A DNA stretch of 64,000 nucleotides from Kribbella kalugense (GTDB lineage: Bacteria > Actinomycetota > Actinomycetes > Propionibacteriales > Kribbellaceae), in NCBI RefSeq assembly GCF_004365875.1, contig NZ_SODF01000001.1:2728001-2792000 (forward strand), given 5' to 3'. The notes under the pieces were generated by a model. The model worked only from the letters and a program-made list of their open reading frames with translations. It was not told the DNA's origin and searched no databases. Shown here piece by piece: positions 49,578 through 58,733 of this stretch (position 1 is its first letter; each line of letters opens with the position of its first letter). The translations under genes were made by a program, and so were the position numbers.

Positions 49578-49595
49578 TATCTCACATGTGAGATA
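49578..49595. promoter_or_regulatory. 18-bp perfect palindrome in front of the HTH-MurA gene
   Basis: TATCTCACATGTGAGATA is perfectly symmetric and ends 11 bp upstream of the start codon of the HTH-MurA gene, overlapping its ribosome-binding region. The fused XRE domain is the obvious candidate to bind it, which would make the enzyme its own repressor. Confidence 0.65.
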
Positions 49596-49739
49596 CCTCT
49601 GCACCGACCCGCCGGTGCCAGCGTAGCGAATGTCACCCTCCGCCACGCCCAGGGGGCCTCAAGGACCCCCGTGACCTGCTGAAACGCCCGCAGCCTACAG
49701 TTACTCCAACTCCCGCCGCACCCCGGAGAGGATCAGCAG

Positions 49740-50960
49740 ATGCCCGACGACACCTCCGCCGCGGTGGTCAACGAGTTCGAGGCGGAGTCGTGGCCGCTCG
49801 AGGCAGCCGCCGACAGCCTGCACCAGGTGATCGAAGGGTTCCACAACGGCGACACCCGGCCGCTGGTCATCGGTGACGGCGACCAGCCGGTGCTCGTGGT
49901 GCTGGCGATCGCGGACCTCGCGGACTTCCGATCGCGGATCGCTGAGCTGCTCGGCAACCCGGTCGACGCCGGCTGGCTTCGGTACTACCTGCGGTCGAAC
50001 TTCGACATGAGTTCGGAGCGCCTGGTCGAGCTGCTCGGAGTGGACGCGGACCACGGTCTGTCGTCGCTGGCGAGCCAGGTGAACGTCGAGCAGGCGGCGA
50101 CGCTGATGCCGGACCACCTTCGTCGTACCGAAGCCGGCGGCAACCCGCTGATGCTGATCGGCGACGGAACCATGGCGACCGCAGCCCTGCTGGCCTTCCA
50201 GGCTTTCCAGGTACTGCTGGCGATGGAGGGCGACGGCAAGGGCGACGACGACTCCTGCGCGCACGACGACGAGGAGAAGCCGACCACGCCGCTGGAGGTG
50301 CTGGCCGAGCGGATCGGGCCGGTGTCGACGCAGCTGGTCGCGCAGCTCAACGCCGGTCGCGAGCCGGGCCTGCCGCGGTACGAGCTGCACTTCGAGGACG
50401 ACCTGATCGAGCACCTGCGCGACCTGGAGGCACGGGCGCAGCGGGCTCCGGGCGGCGGCGCGTACGACGAGTTGAACGGGCTGCTGCATCAGTTCGACGA
50501 GATGCGCAGCGGACTGGTCGCGGCCGAGGCGGACGACGAGCCGGACGAAGCGCCGTACCTGGAGGCAACCGATCTGAAGGCGGCGCTGCCGGAGATCCGG
50601 GACATCTTCCGCGAGGGCGCCGACGACCCGTACCTGATCGGGCTGGACGGCCGACCGGCGGCGGGGCTGATCTCGTTCGACCTGTACGAGGAACTGCAGA
50701 GGGTTTCGGTCGAGCTGGGCGGGACCGAGGAGGCGCCGGTGCTGCCGCTGCCGGCGCCGCGCTGGGAGGACGGACCGCGGCTGCTGCCGTTCGAGATCGC
50801 GCTCGAGATGTGCGAAGCCGTCATCGACGACATCACCAACGGCGAGGCGTCGATGCTGTTCATCGCCGACGAGGACAACGAACCGGAGCTCGTCCTCGCC
50901 CCGCTGGTCTGGCTCTGGGCGTACGTCGACCACCTGGATCTCGAAGGCGCCGACATCTGA
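49740..50960 (+). CDS. Protein with four degenerate Phd/YefM-like repeats
   Basis: The 406-residue acidic soluble protein is built from four related modules. They lie near residues 22-66 (RPLVIGDGDQPVLVVLAIADLADF), 117-160 (NPLMLIGDGTMATAALL), 279-320 (DPYLIGLDGRPAAGLISFDLYEEL) and 350-400 (ASMLFIADEDNEPELVLA). Each is a helix, then an edge strand of the form x-P-x-x-I-x-D-x-x-x-P, then a helix ending in a hydrophobic-Phe/Leu motif, as in the Phd/YefM antitoxin N-terminal fold. No toxin gene lies nearby. The function is unknown. Confidence 0.6.
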   Translation: MPDDTSAAVVNEFEAESWPLEAAADSLHQVIEGFHNGDTRPLVIGDGDQPVLVVLAIADLADFRSRIAELLGNPVDAGWLRYYLRSNFDMSSERLVELLGVDADHGLSSLASQVNVEQAATLMPDHLRRTEAGGNPLMLIGDGTMATAALLAFQAFQVLLAMEGDGKGDDDSCAHDDEEKPTTPLEVLAERIGPVSTQLVAQLNAGREPGLPRYELHFEDDLIEHLRDLEARAQRAPGGGAYDELNGLLHQFDEMRSGLVAAEADDEPDEAPYLEATDLKAALPEIRDIFREGADDPYLIGLDGRPAAGLISFDLYEELQRVSVELGGTEEAPVLPLPAPRWEDGPRLLPFEIALEMCEAVIDDITNGEASMLFIADEDNEPELVLAPLVWLWAYVDHLDLEGADI

Positions 50961-51014
50961 TCTCGACGCCGACGCCAGGGCTGGTCGAAGGCGCTCGCTG
51001 CTCGCCCTTCAGCA

Positions 51015-51296
51015 CTAGCTCTTGATCGGGAACAGCGGCTGCCACTCGGCGAGGGTGGCGATCTCGTAGACGTCGGCCGCGGTGTACGGGTCCTTCGCGA
51101 GGATGTCGCGGAGCTCTGCCTCGTCGGCGACCTCGTAGATGAGCAGCGCGCCGGTCTGATCGGCGAACGGACCGGAGGCGACGAGCTTGCCCGCGGCCTT
51201 CAGCGAGTTGAGGTACTCGCGGTGCGCCGGACGGACCGCCATCCGGTCGTCGGTCTGGGCGGCGTCGAAGCGCAACTGCACGACAAATTGGGCCAT
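51015..51296 (-). CDS. YciI-family small protein
   Basis: The 93-residue protein has a YciI-like ferredoxin fold: MAQFVVQLRFDAAQTDDRMA, RPAHREYLNSLKAAGKLVASGPF, and AKDPYTAADVYEIATL near the end. The His/Asp pattern around PAHREYL is the usual putative active site. It is cytoplasmic and its function is unknown. Start ATG 51296 is preferred over an in-frame start 23 codons upstream. Confidence 0.85.
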   Translation of the reverse strand: MAQFVVQLRFDAAQTDDRMAVRPAHREYLNSLKAAGKLVASGPFADQTGALLIYEVADEAELRDILAKDPYTAADVYEIATLAEWQPLFPIKS

Positions 51297-51455
51297 GTCC
51301 AGAACCCTACAACGGTCCGGCAATAGCTTGGAAAGAAGGGGATTTGGTGCGGGAAAGGGAGTCACGAGCCGCCACAGCGGCTGGTTCAGGTCAGACCCGA
51401 AAGTCGACGAGTGATCTCCCTTCCCGCCCGGACATTCTCACCAGTCGACGAGCCG

Positions 51456-52235
51456 CTACGCAAGGGGTTGGTTAAGAGAAATTCCTACAGACAGTTGATT
51501 GAGATAACACTTCGTGACCGACCCTCCGCCCTCCTCGATGAGAGCGCGGACACAGTCGTACAGTCCGTCACGCTGCTTGGTTGTCAAGGCCCGATGCCCC
51601 GAGTACGACGACAAAAGTTCGACGTACTCCCCCGCCGAATAGTCCAGATCGCGGACATATCTACGAAACTCCACCGCCCCGAAAACCCCAGACGCACCAA
51701 GCCCCGCCGAATCCTCAGGTACGTCGTCCGCAGAAGGCAGCCCGCCCTCGGCCGGATCGTCCGTAAATCGCTCGTAGCAGTCCTGAACATCCACGAAGTA
51801 CTGCTCGCTCCCACCGGCCACATGATGCGTCGACACCACCGCCAACGCACCACCCGGCCGCAGTACGTCCACGCACCTCTGCACCCGCGTCGCCGGATCC
51901 AGCCAGTGGAACGCGGTCGCGGAGATGACCAGGTCGAACGCCCCGACGGGTAGGTCCCAGGTGTCGAAGTCCGCGACGATCACCTCGATCTCCGGGAACT
52001 TCCGCTGCAGGACAGTTGCGAGGTCACCGCTGAGTTCGACGGCGGTGACCGGCCAGCCGCGGGCCACCATTGCGGCGGTTGCCTGGCCGGTTCCCGGGCC
52101 GATCTCCAGCACCTTCGGATGGTCGCCGACCAAGCGCGCGAGGTCGTCGAACAGCTCGGGCGGATAGGTCGGCCGGACGCGGTCGTACAGTTCGGCGTCT
52201 TCTCCGAAGGTCTGGCGAAGCTTCTCTCTACTCAC
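51456..52235 (-). CDS. Class I SAM-dependent methyltransferase
   Basis: The 259-residue enzyme has SAM-binding motif I VLEIGPGTGQATAAM, motif II TAVELSGDLA and post-motif DLVISATAFHWLD, as in small-molecule methyltransferases of UbiE/SmtA type. The C-terminus (CYLNQLSVGISLNQPLA) lies in lower-GC DNA. The GTG start 52235 overlaps the ppdK stop by 8 nt, so translation is coupled to ppdK, though no functional link is known. Confidence 0.8.
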   Translation of the reverse strand: MSREKLRQTFGEDAELYDRVRPTYPPELFDDLARLVGDHPKVLEIGPGTGQATAAMVARGWPVTAVELSGDLATVLQRKFPEIEVIVADFDTWDLPVGAFDLVISATAFHWLDPATRVQRCVDVLRPGGALAVVSTHHVAGGSEQYFVDVQDCYERFTDDPAEGGLPSADDVPEDSAGLGASGVFGAVEFRRYVRDLDYSAGEYVELLSSYSGHRALTTKQRDGLYDCVRALIEEGGGSVTKCYLNQLSVGISLNQPLA

Positions 52236-54888
52236 CCGCCAATGCTGCCCGCCCGGCTTCCAGGCGCGCCACTGGGATTCGGAACGGGGAGCAGGAGACG
52301 TAGTCGAGGCCGGCTTCGTGGAAGAAGTGGATGCTGTCGGGGTCGCCGCCGTGTTCACCGCAGACGCCGAGCTTGAGGTCGGGCTTGGTGGCGCGGCCGC
52401 GGTCGACGCCGGTGCGGACAAGGGCGCCGACGCCTTCGCGGTCGATCGACTCGAACGGCGAGACTGCGAAGATCCCCTTCTCCAGGTACTTCGAGAAGAA
52501 CGAGCTCTCCACGTCGTCCCGGCTGAAGCCCCACGTCATCTGGGTCAGGTCGTTGGTGCCGAACGAGAAGAAGTCGGCCGCTTCGGCGATCTGGTCCGCG
52601 GTCACCGCTGCCCGCGGCAGCTCGATCATCGTGCCGATCGGGATCACCCGGCCGGGGTCGACCTCGGCGAGCACGCGTTCCACCTCGTCGCGAGCTATGT
52701 GCAGCTCCTGGGCGGCGCCGACCAACGGGATCATGATCTCCGGCCGCGGATCCTTGCCCTTGGCCCCCAATTCCTTCGCCGCTGAAGCGATCGCCCGAAC
52801 CTGCATCGCGAACAGCCCCGGGATCACCAGCCCGAGCCGCACCCCGCGCAGGCCGAGCATCGGGTTCTGCTCGTGCAGCCGCTGGACCGCGGCCAGCAGC
52901 GTCGCGTCCCGGCCCGGATCCTCGCCGCGTTCACGCGCCACCGCGACCTTCACCGCGAGCTCCTCCATCGACGGCAGGAACTCGTGCAGCGGCGGATCGA
53001 TCAGCCGAATCGTCACCGGCAGCCCGTCCATCGCGCCCAGCAATTCCAGGAAGTCCGCGCGCTGCAAGGGCTCCAGCTCGGCCAGCGCAGCGTCCCGCTC
53101 CTCGTCGGTGTCCGCGAGGATCAACCGCTCGACCGATTCCCGCCGCTCCCCCAGGAACATGTGTTCGGTCCGGCACAGTCCGATCCCCTGGGCCCCGAAC
53201 CGCCGCGCCCGCGCCGCGTCCTCGCCCGTATCCGCGTTGGTCCGTACGCCGAGACGTCGTACCTCGTCCGCGTGGGTGATCAACCGGTGCACCGACGCGA
53301 CCAGTTCGTCACCGGCCTCCGGCGCCAGCGTGCCCTCGAAGTACTGCACGACCGGCGATGGGACGACCGGGACCTCGCCGCGGAACACCTCGCCGGTGGT
53401 GCCGTCGATCGAGATCACCTCGCCCGCCTCGAGCACCGTGCCGTGGACGGTAATGGTGCCCTGGGCAACATTCACGTCGAGTTCCTCGGCGCCGCAGACA
53501 CAGGTCTTACCCATGCCGCGAGCAACCACCGCCGCGTGCGAGGTCTTGCCGCCGCGACTGGTCAGCACGCCTTGCGCGGCGATCATTCCGTGCAGGTCGT
53601 CCGGGTTCGTCTCGCGCCGGACCAGGATCACCTTCTCGCCACGCTCCGCCGCCTCCACTGCGGCATCCGAGGTGAACACGATCTTGCCGGACGCCGCACC
53701 CGGCGACGCACCGATCGCCTTGGTGATCAGGTCCGTCGCCGCGTCCGCGTCGAACCGCGGGAACATCAACTGCGCGAGCTGCGCACCCTTCACCCGGCCC
53801 AGCGCCTCGTCCGCGTCGATCACACCTTCATCGATCAGGCTGGTCGCGATCCGGAACGCCGCCGCCGCGGTCCGCTTGCCGACCCGGGTCTGCAGCATCC
53901 ACAGCTTGCCCCGCTCGACGGTGAATTCGATGTCGCACAGGTCCCGGTAGTGCCCCTCGAGTGTGGCCATGATCGCCATCAGTTCGTCGTACGACGTCTT
54001 GTCGATCTGCTCGAGGTCGGCGAGCGGGACGGTGTTGCGGATGCCCGCGACCACGTCCTCACCTTGGGCGTTCTGCAGGTAGTCGCCGTACACACCGGGG
54101 TGGCCGGTCGAGGGGTCGCGGGTGAAGGCCACGCCGGTGCCGGAGTCCATGCCGAGGTTGCCGAAGACCATCGAGCAGATGTTGACCGCGGTACCCAGGT
54201 CGGCGGCGATCCGCTCCTGGCGGCGGTAGAGGATCGCGCGGTCGGAGTTCCAGGAGCCGAAGACGGCCTCGATCGCGAGGTCCATCTGGGTCCGCGGGTC
54301 CTGCGGGAACTCGCGGCCGGTGTGCTCGTGGACGGCCTGCTTGAACGTCTCGACGACGGCCTTCAGATCGTCGGCGTCCAGATCGAGGTCGTTCTGGGTG
54401 CCCTTCGCCTGCTTCGCCGCCTCGATCGCGTCCTCGAAGACGTCGCCGTCCATGCCGAGCACGGTCTTGCCGAACATCTGGATCAGCCGGCGGTACGCGT
54501 CCCAGGCGAACCGCGGGTTGCCGGACTGGTGCGCGAGCCCGTTCACCGAGTCGTCGTTGAGGCCGACATTGAGGACGGTCTCCATCATGCCGGGCATCGA
54601 CACGGCGGCGCCGGAGCGGACCGAGACCAGCAGCGGGTCGTCCGCCTGGCCGAGCTTCTTGCCCATCTTCTCCTGCAGCAGGGCGACGTGCTTGTCGATC
54701 TCGTCGGCCAGGTCGGCCGGGACCGTACCGCTTTCCAGGTACGCGCGGCATGCGTCGGCGGTGATGGTGAAGCCGGGTGGTACCGGCAGGCCGAGGTTGG
54801 TCATCTCGGCCAGGTTCGCCCCCTTCCCGCCGAGCAGCTGCTTCATGTCCTTGTTGCCTTCGGCGAAGTCGTAGACGAGTTTCGGCAC
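52228..54888 (-). CDS. ppdK: Pyruvate phosphate dikinase
   Basis: The 886-residue enzyme is full length for PPDK. It has an N-terminal nucleotide-binding domain (MPKLVYDFAEGNKDMKQLLG, GGKGANLAEMTNLGLPVPPG), the phospho-histidine domain with His451 in GGKTSHAAVVARG, and the C-terminal PEP/pyruvate barrel with the catalytic Cys near residue 843 in LGVCGEHGGDPDS. It interconverts pyruvate, ATP and phosphate with PEP, AMP and pyrophosphate. GTG 54888 follows AGGGAG by 5 nt. A hairpin with a U-run lies in its leader. Confidence 0.95.
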   Translation of the reverse strand: MPKLVYDFAEGNKDMKQLLGGKGANLAEMTNLGLPVPPGFTITADACRAYLESGTVPADLADEIDKHVALLQEKMGKKLGQADDPLLVSVRSGAAVSMPGMMETVLNVGLNDDSVNGLAHQSGNPRFAWDAYRRLIQMFGKTVLGMDGDVFEDAIEAAKQAKGTQNDLDLDADDLKAVVETFKQAVHEHTGREFPQDPRTQMDLAIEAVFGSWNSDRAILYRRQERIAADLGTAVNICSMVFGNLGMDSGTGVAFTRDPSTGHPGVYGDYLQNAQGEDVVAGIRNTVPLADLEQIDKTSYDELMAIMATLEGHYRDLCDIEFTVERGKLWMLQTRVGKRTAAAAFRIATSLIDEGVIDADEALGRVKGAQLAQLMFPRFDADAATDLITKAIGASPGAASGKIVFTSDAAVEAAERGEKVILVRRETNPDDLHGMIAAQGVLTSRGGKTSHAAVVARGMGKTCVCGAEELDVNVAQGTITVHGTVLEAGEVISIDGTTGEVFRGEVPVVPSPVVQYFEGTLAPEAGDELVASVHRLITHADEVRRLGVRTNADTGEDAARARRFGAQGIGLCRTEHMFLGERRESVERLILADTDEERDAALAELEPLQRADFLELLGAMDGLPVTIRLIDPPLHEFLPSMEELAVKVAVARERGEDPGRDATLLAAVQRLHEQNPMLGLRGVRLGLVIPGLFAMQVRAIASAAKELGAKGKDPRPEIMIPLVGAAQELHIARDEVERVLAEVDPGRVIPIGTMIELPRAAVTADQIAEAADFFSFGTNDLTQMTWGFSRDDVESSFFSKYLEKGIFAVSPFESIDREGVGALVRTGVDRGRATKPDLKLGVCGEHGGDPDSIHFFHEAGLDYVSCSPFRIPVARLEAGRAALAGE

Positions 54889-54986
54889 TGTCACTCCCTG
54901 GGTTTCAGGTGGTGCTGGTGAGTCGCGGTGTGGTGTCCGCTGGCCCATCGACTCCAGTGGCGGGGGCGTTCTTTCAGAGTAAGCCG

Positions 54987-55012
54987 AAAAACCAGTCCAG
55001 TTGAACACTGGT
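54987..55012 (-). promoter_or_regulatory. Hairpin plus U-run in the ppdK leader
   Basis: Read on the minus strand, ACCAGT (55012-55007) and ACTGGT (54996-54991) form a 6-bp stem with a 10-nt loop directly followed by TTTT (54990-54987). It lies about 100 nt upstream of the ppdK start, so it could be an attenuator or instead the site of a GntR-type repressor. The rest of the 285-bp gap to the next gene shows nothing certain. Confidence 0.4.
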
Positions 55013-55173
55013 CTCACGATGCTGACGTGACCCTGCCCACAGGTCGAAGGCCGGAAAACCCTTCCCTGGTTGACAACGCGAGACAATCGAGGCGTTCACC
55101 GCTGGAAGCCGCCGAGGTGATGATGCCGACGTTTCGTCGAGGTTACGGGCGGGAACCGGGGTAGATTCCAGGC

Positions 55174-56040
55174 GTGCGCATCGTCTCGTTACTGCCGTCC
55201 GCCACCGAGATCTGCTTCGCGCTGGGCGCGGGTGACGACGTGGTCGGGGTGACGTTCGAATGCGACTATCCGGCGGCGGCGCGGACCCGGCGGATTGTGT
55301 CGACGACGGCGTTACCCGAGGGTCTGACGCCTGGGGAGATCGACGCGTTCGTGCGCGCACGGGTCGCGGCCGGCGAGGATCTGTATCACCTGGACGCGGG
55401 GGCGTTGCGCGACCTCGATCCGGACGTGGTGATCACCCAGGACCTGTGCAAGGTGTGCGCGATCGACGTCGCTGACGTCACCGACGCGCTCGACTACCTG
55501 GGCTGCCAGGCCGAGGTCGTCACCACCGACCCACACGACCTAGACGAGGTCCTCACGTCCATCGAAACCATCGCCAAGGCAATCAACCGAGACCCGACCC
55601 CACTCCTCGACGACCTCCGCCGCCGGCTGGCTGCCACCCGAGAGAATGGCTCGGGGCCGCGGGTTGGGGTGTTGGAGTGGACGGAGCCGGCGTATGCGCC
55701 GGGGCATTGGTTGCCGGAGATGGTTGTGCTTGCGGGTGGGATCAATGTTCTTGGTACTGCGGGGCAGCGGTCGACTCCGATCAATTGGGAGGCGGTGGCC
55801 GCTGCTCGGCCTGAGGTGATCGTTTCTGCGCCGTGCGGGTACGACGTTGAAGGCGCGGAGCGGTTGACTGAGGAGCTGTTGTCAGCTGGTCATCTTCCGG
55901 GTGGAGTTCCGGTTTGGGCGGTCGACGCGAACGGGTACTTCGCGCGCCCCGGACCGCGGCTGGTCGACGGGATCGAACTGCTTGCCACCCTGCTCACCGA
56001 CGGAACCGCCGACCCCGCTCTCGCCCGGCGTCTCAGGTAG
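55174..56040 (+). CDS. Cobalamin-binding protein (BtuF-like, no signal peptide)
   Basis: The 288-residue protein has the two-lobed periplasmic-binding-protein fold of BtuF: MRIVSLLPSATEICFALGAGD, VGVTFECDYP, DLDPDVVITQDLCKVCAI, and LEWTEPAYAPGHWLPEMVVLAGG. It starts straight at the mature fold, with no signal peptide or lipobox, as in the actinobacterial 'cobalamin-binding protein' group whose location is uncertain. It sits immediately before a cobalamin riboswitch controlling metE, linking it to B12 handling. Third-position bias weakens in the middle of the gene. Confidence 0.85.
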   Translation: MRIVSLLPSATEICFALGAGDDVVGVTFECDYPAAARTRRIVSTTALPEGLTPGEIDAFVRARVAAGEDLYHLDAGALRDLDPDVVITQDLCKVCAIDVADVTDALDYLGCQAEVVTTDPHDLDEVLTSIETIAKAINRDPTPLLDDLRRRLAATRENGSGPRVGVLEWTEPAYAPGHWLPEMVVLAGGINVLGTAGQRSTPINWEAVAAARPEVIVSAPCGYDVEGAERLTEELLSAGHLPGGVPVWAVDANGYFARPGPRLVDGIELLATLLTDGTADPALARRLR

Positions 56041-56087
56041 TGGCATTCGTCTGCTGGCGCGGTGGGCGCGCGTAGTCTCAAGACTGC

Positions 56088-56290
56088 CGACGGTTCGCGC
56101 GGTCATGCGACTGGTGATCGAGCGAGGCAAGAGGGAACCCGGTGGGAATCCGGGACTGCCCCGCAGCGGTGAACGGGAACGACCGCCGTCACAAGCACTG
56201 GACGCCCAGCGTCCGGGAAGCGACGGCCAGTAGGTACGCCGGTCAGCGACCGGTCCGCCCGTGAGTCCGAAGACCTGCCGCCGGTCCGTG
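56088..56290 (+). ncRNA. Cobalamin riboswitch
   Basis: The region carries the conserved core of the AdoCbl riboswitch: AGGCAAGAGGGAACCCGGTG (near 56126-56143), GAATCCGGGACTGCCCCGCA (56147-56166), GCGGTGAAC, and the B12-box GTGAGTCCGAAGACCTGCCG (56261-56280). Ends are approximate. It controls metE 130 bp downstream: B12 binding should shut off the B12-independent methionine synthase. The expression platform between 56290 and 56421 contains GC-rich inverted repeats before the ribosome binding site. Confidence 0.93.
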
Positions 56291-56421
56291 TACCCATCCG
56301 GGTGCGCGGTGGGATCGGTGGTCTCGTGGGAGGACCCGCCCGGACCACGGCCGCATTCGTGGTCCCAGCGTTTCCCGCGAGCGATCCGCCGATCCGTCGG
56401 CACGCTCGCGAGGAGAGAGAC

Positions 56422-58656
56422 GTGAACACCACCACCACCGTCCTGGGCTATCCCCGGATCGGCCCGCGCCGCGAACTGAAGCACGCCCTGGAGCACTACT
56501 GGGCCGACGGCGACGCAGCCCAACTCGAAGCCGAAGCCCGCCGGCTCCGCGCCGAGACCTGGCTCGACCTCAAGGCCCGCGGCCTCGACACCATCCCCGG
56601 CAACACCTTCTCGTACTACGACCAGATGCTCGACCAGGTCCACCTGCTCGGCGTCGTACCGGACCGTTTCCGCGCACTCGGCCTGTCTGACCTCGACACG
56701 TACTTCGCAATGGCCCGCGGCCGGGACGGCGTCGCGCCGCTCGAACTGACCAAGTGGTTCGACACCAACTACCACTACCTGGTCCCGGAGCTCGACCGCG
56801 ATACCCGCTTCCACCTCAACCCGGACAAGATCCTCACCGAGCTGACCGAAGCACGCGAACACGGTGTCGACCTCCGCCCGGTCGTGATCGGGCCGCTCAC
56901 CTTCCTGCTGCTCTCCAAGTCCACCAGCCCGGACTTCGAGCCGCTCAGCCTGCTCAACCACCTCGTCGACGCGTACGCCGACCTCCTCGCCCAGCTCGAC
57001 GCGGCCGGAGTCGACTGGGTGCAACTCGACGAACCAGCGCTCGTCCAGGACCGCACCCCCGCCGAGCTCGACGCACTCCGCCGCACCTACGACAAGCTCG
57101 CAACGCTGACCGAGCGCCCACGCCTCCTAGTCGCGACGTACTTCGGCGACCCCGGCCCAGCCCTGCCCGTGCTGGTGTCCACCCCGATCGACGGAGTGGC
57201 CCTCGATCTGGTGTCCGCGCCCGGCCTCGTCGAGCAGATCGCCGCACTCCCTTCGCTCCAACGCAAGACCGTCGTCGCCGGAGTCGTGGACGGCAGGAAT
57301 GTCTGGCGGACCGCCCTCGGCGACGCGCTCTCCACCTGCGCCACCCTCAGCGGATCCGTGGGCCGGTTGGAGATCTCGACGTCCTGCTCGCTCCTTCATA
57401 TCCCGTACGACGTGGAGGTCGAGGACGAGCTGGATCCACGAGTCCGCGAACGTCTCGCCTTCGCCCGGCAGAAGGTCGACGAGGTCGTCCTGCTCGGCCG
57501 CGCACTCAGCGAGAGCATCGTCGTGGACGCCGGCAACACGGCCGGCCGTCTAATCAACGACGAGCAGGCCGTCCGGGACCGGGTCGCCGCGATCCAGACC
57601 GGCGATCGGCAGCGAGCGCCGTACGACGAACGCCGTACCGCGCAGGAGTCGATCGGGCTGCCCAAACTCGCGACCACCACGATCGGCTCGTTCCCGCAGA
57701 CTGTCGAGATCCGTCGCGCCCGTGCCGATCTCCGGACCGGCCGGATCGACCAGGCGACGTACGACGAGCGGATGCGGTCCGAGATCGCGGAGGTGATCGC
57801 GAGGCAGGAAGACATCGGGCTGGATGTGCTCGTCCACGGTGAGCCCGAGCGCAACGACATGGTCCAGTACTTCGCCGAGCAGCTCGACGGGTACGCGACC
57901 ACCAAGCTCGGCTGGGTCCAGTCGTACGGCAGCCGGTGCGTCCGTCCGCCAATCCTGTACGGCGACGTGTCGCGGCCGAACCCGATGACCGTGCGGTGGG
58001 CGTCGTACGCGCAATCCCTGACGTCCAAGCCGGTCAAGGGCATGCTGACCGGGCCGGTGACGATGCTGGCGTGGTCGTTCGTCCGCGACGATCAACCGCT
58101 GCAGGTGACCGCGGATCAGGTTGCGCTGGCGCTCCGGGACGAGGTCGCCGATCTGGTCGCGGCAGGGATCCGGATCATCCAGGTGGACGAACCTGCTCTG
58201 CGCGAGCTGCTGCCGCTCCGCGAGGCCGACCGGAAGGCATACCTGGATTGGTCGGTCGGCGCGTTCCGACTGGCGACGGGTGGGGCGCCCGCAGCGGTCC
58301 AGGTGCACACGCATCTGTGCTACTCGGAGTTCGGCGCGGTCATCGCGGGGATTGACGGGCTGGACGCGGATGTCACGACGATCGAGGCGGCGCGGTCACG
58401 GATGGAGGTGCTGGCGGATCTGGCGGCTGTCGGCTTCCGGCGCGGCGTCGGGCCTGGCGTGTACGACATCCATTCGCCGCGAGTGCCTGGGACCGAGGAA
58501 CTCATCGCCTTGATCCAGGCGGCCCTGGCCAGCACCCCAGCTGACCAGCTGTGGATCAACCCCGACTGCGGTCTGAAGACCCGCACCTATGCCGAGGTCG
58601 ACCCAGCCCTCCGCAACCTGACGAAGGCCACCCAACAGGTGCGCACAACTCTCTGA
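56422..58656 (+). CDS. metE: Cobalamin-independent methionine synthase MetE
   Basis: The 744-residue enzyme (family about 750) has an N-terminal barrel beginning [19 protein letters not shown] and a catalytic C-terminal barrel with zinc ligands His631 and Cys633 ([10 protein letters not shown]), Glu655 and Cys716 (NPDCGLKTR). It methylates homocysteine with 5-methyltetrahydrofolate. The GTG start 56422 has AGGAGAG 5 nt upstream. The upstream riboswitch and BtuF-like gene fit B12-responsive control. Confidence 0.96.
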   Translation: MNTTTTVLGYPRIGPRRELKHALEHYWADGDAAQLEAEARRLRAETWLDLKARGLDTIPGNTFSYYDQMLDQVHLLGVVPDRFRALGLSDLDTYFAMARGRDGVAPLELTKWFDTNYHYLVPELDRDTRFHLNPDKILTELTEAREHGVDLRPVVIGPLTFLLLSKSTSPDFEPLSLLNHLVDAYADLLAQLDAAGVDWVQLDEPALVQDRTPAELDALRRTYDKLATLTERPRLLVATYFGDPGPALPVLVSTPIDGVALDLVSAPGLVEQIAALPSLQRKTVVAGVVDGRNVWRTALGDALSTCATLSGSVGRLEISTSCSLLHIPYDVEVEDELDPRVRERLAFARQKVDEVVLLGRALSESIVVDAGNTAGRLINDEQAVRDRVAAIQTGDRQRAPYDERRTAQESIGLPKLATTTIGSFPQTVEIRRARADLRTGRIDQATYDERMRSEIAEVIARQEDIGLDVLVHGEPERNDMVQYFAEQLDGYATTKLGWVQSYGSRCVRPPILYGDVSRPNPMTVRWASYAQSLTSKPVKGMLTGPVTMLAWSFVRDDQPLQVTADQVALALRDEVADLVAAGIRIIQVDEPALRELLPLREADRKAYLDWSVGAFRLATGGAPAAVQVHTHLCYSEFGAVIAGIDGLDADVTTIEAARSRMEVLADLAAVGFRRGVGPGVYDIHSPRVPGTEELIALIQAALASTPADQLWINPDCGLKTRTYAEVDPALRNLTKATQQVRTTL

Positions 58657-58676
58657 GCCTCGGGACCTGAGGCAAG

Positions 58677-58722
58677 AAAACGGGACCTGAGACATGTCAT
58701 GGCATGTCTCAGGTCCCGCTTT
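58677..58722. terminator. Bidirectional terminator between metE and the VWA gene
   Basis: A perfect 16-bp stem (58681-58696 with 58703-58718, loop TCATGG) is flanked by AAAA on the left and CTTT on the right, so it can end transcription from both convergent genes. A partial copy, CGGGACCTGAG, precedes it at 58661-58671. Confidence 0.8.
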
Positions 58723-58733
58723 GGTGTCTCGGG

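Noticed and set aside
49740..50960. Toxin-antitoxin module
   Set aside because: The antitoxin-like repeats have no partner toxin within 2 kb on either side.
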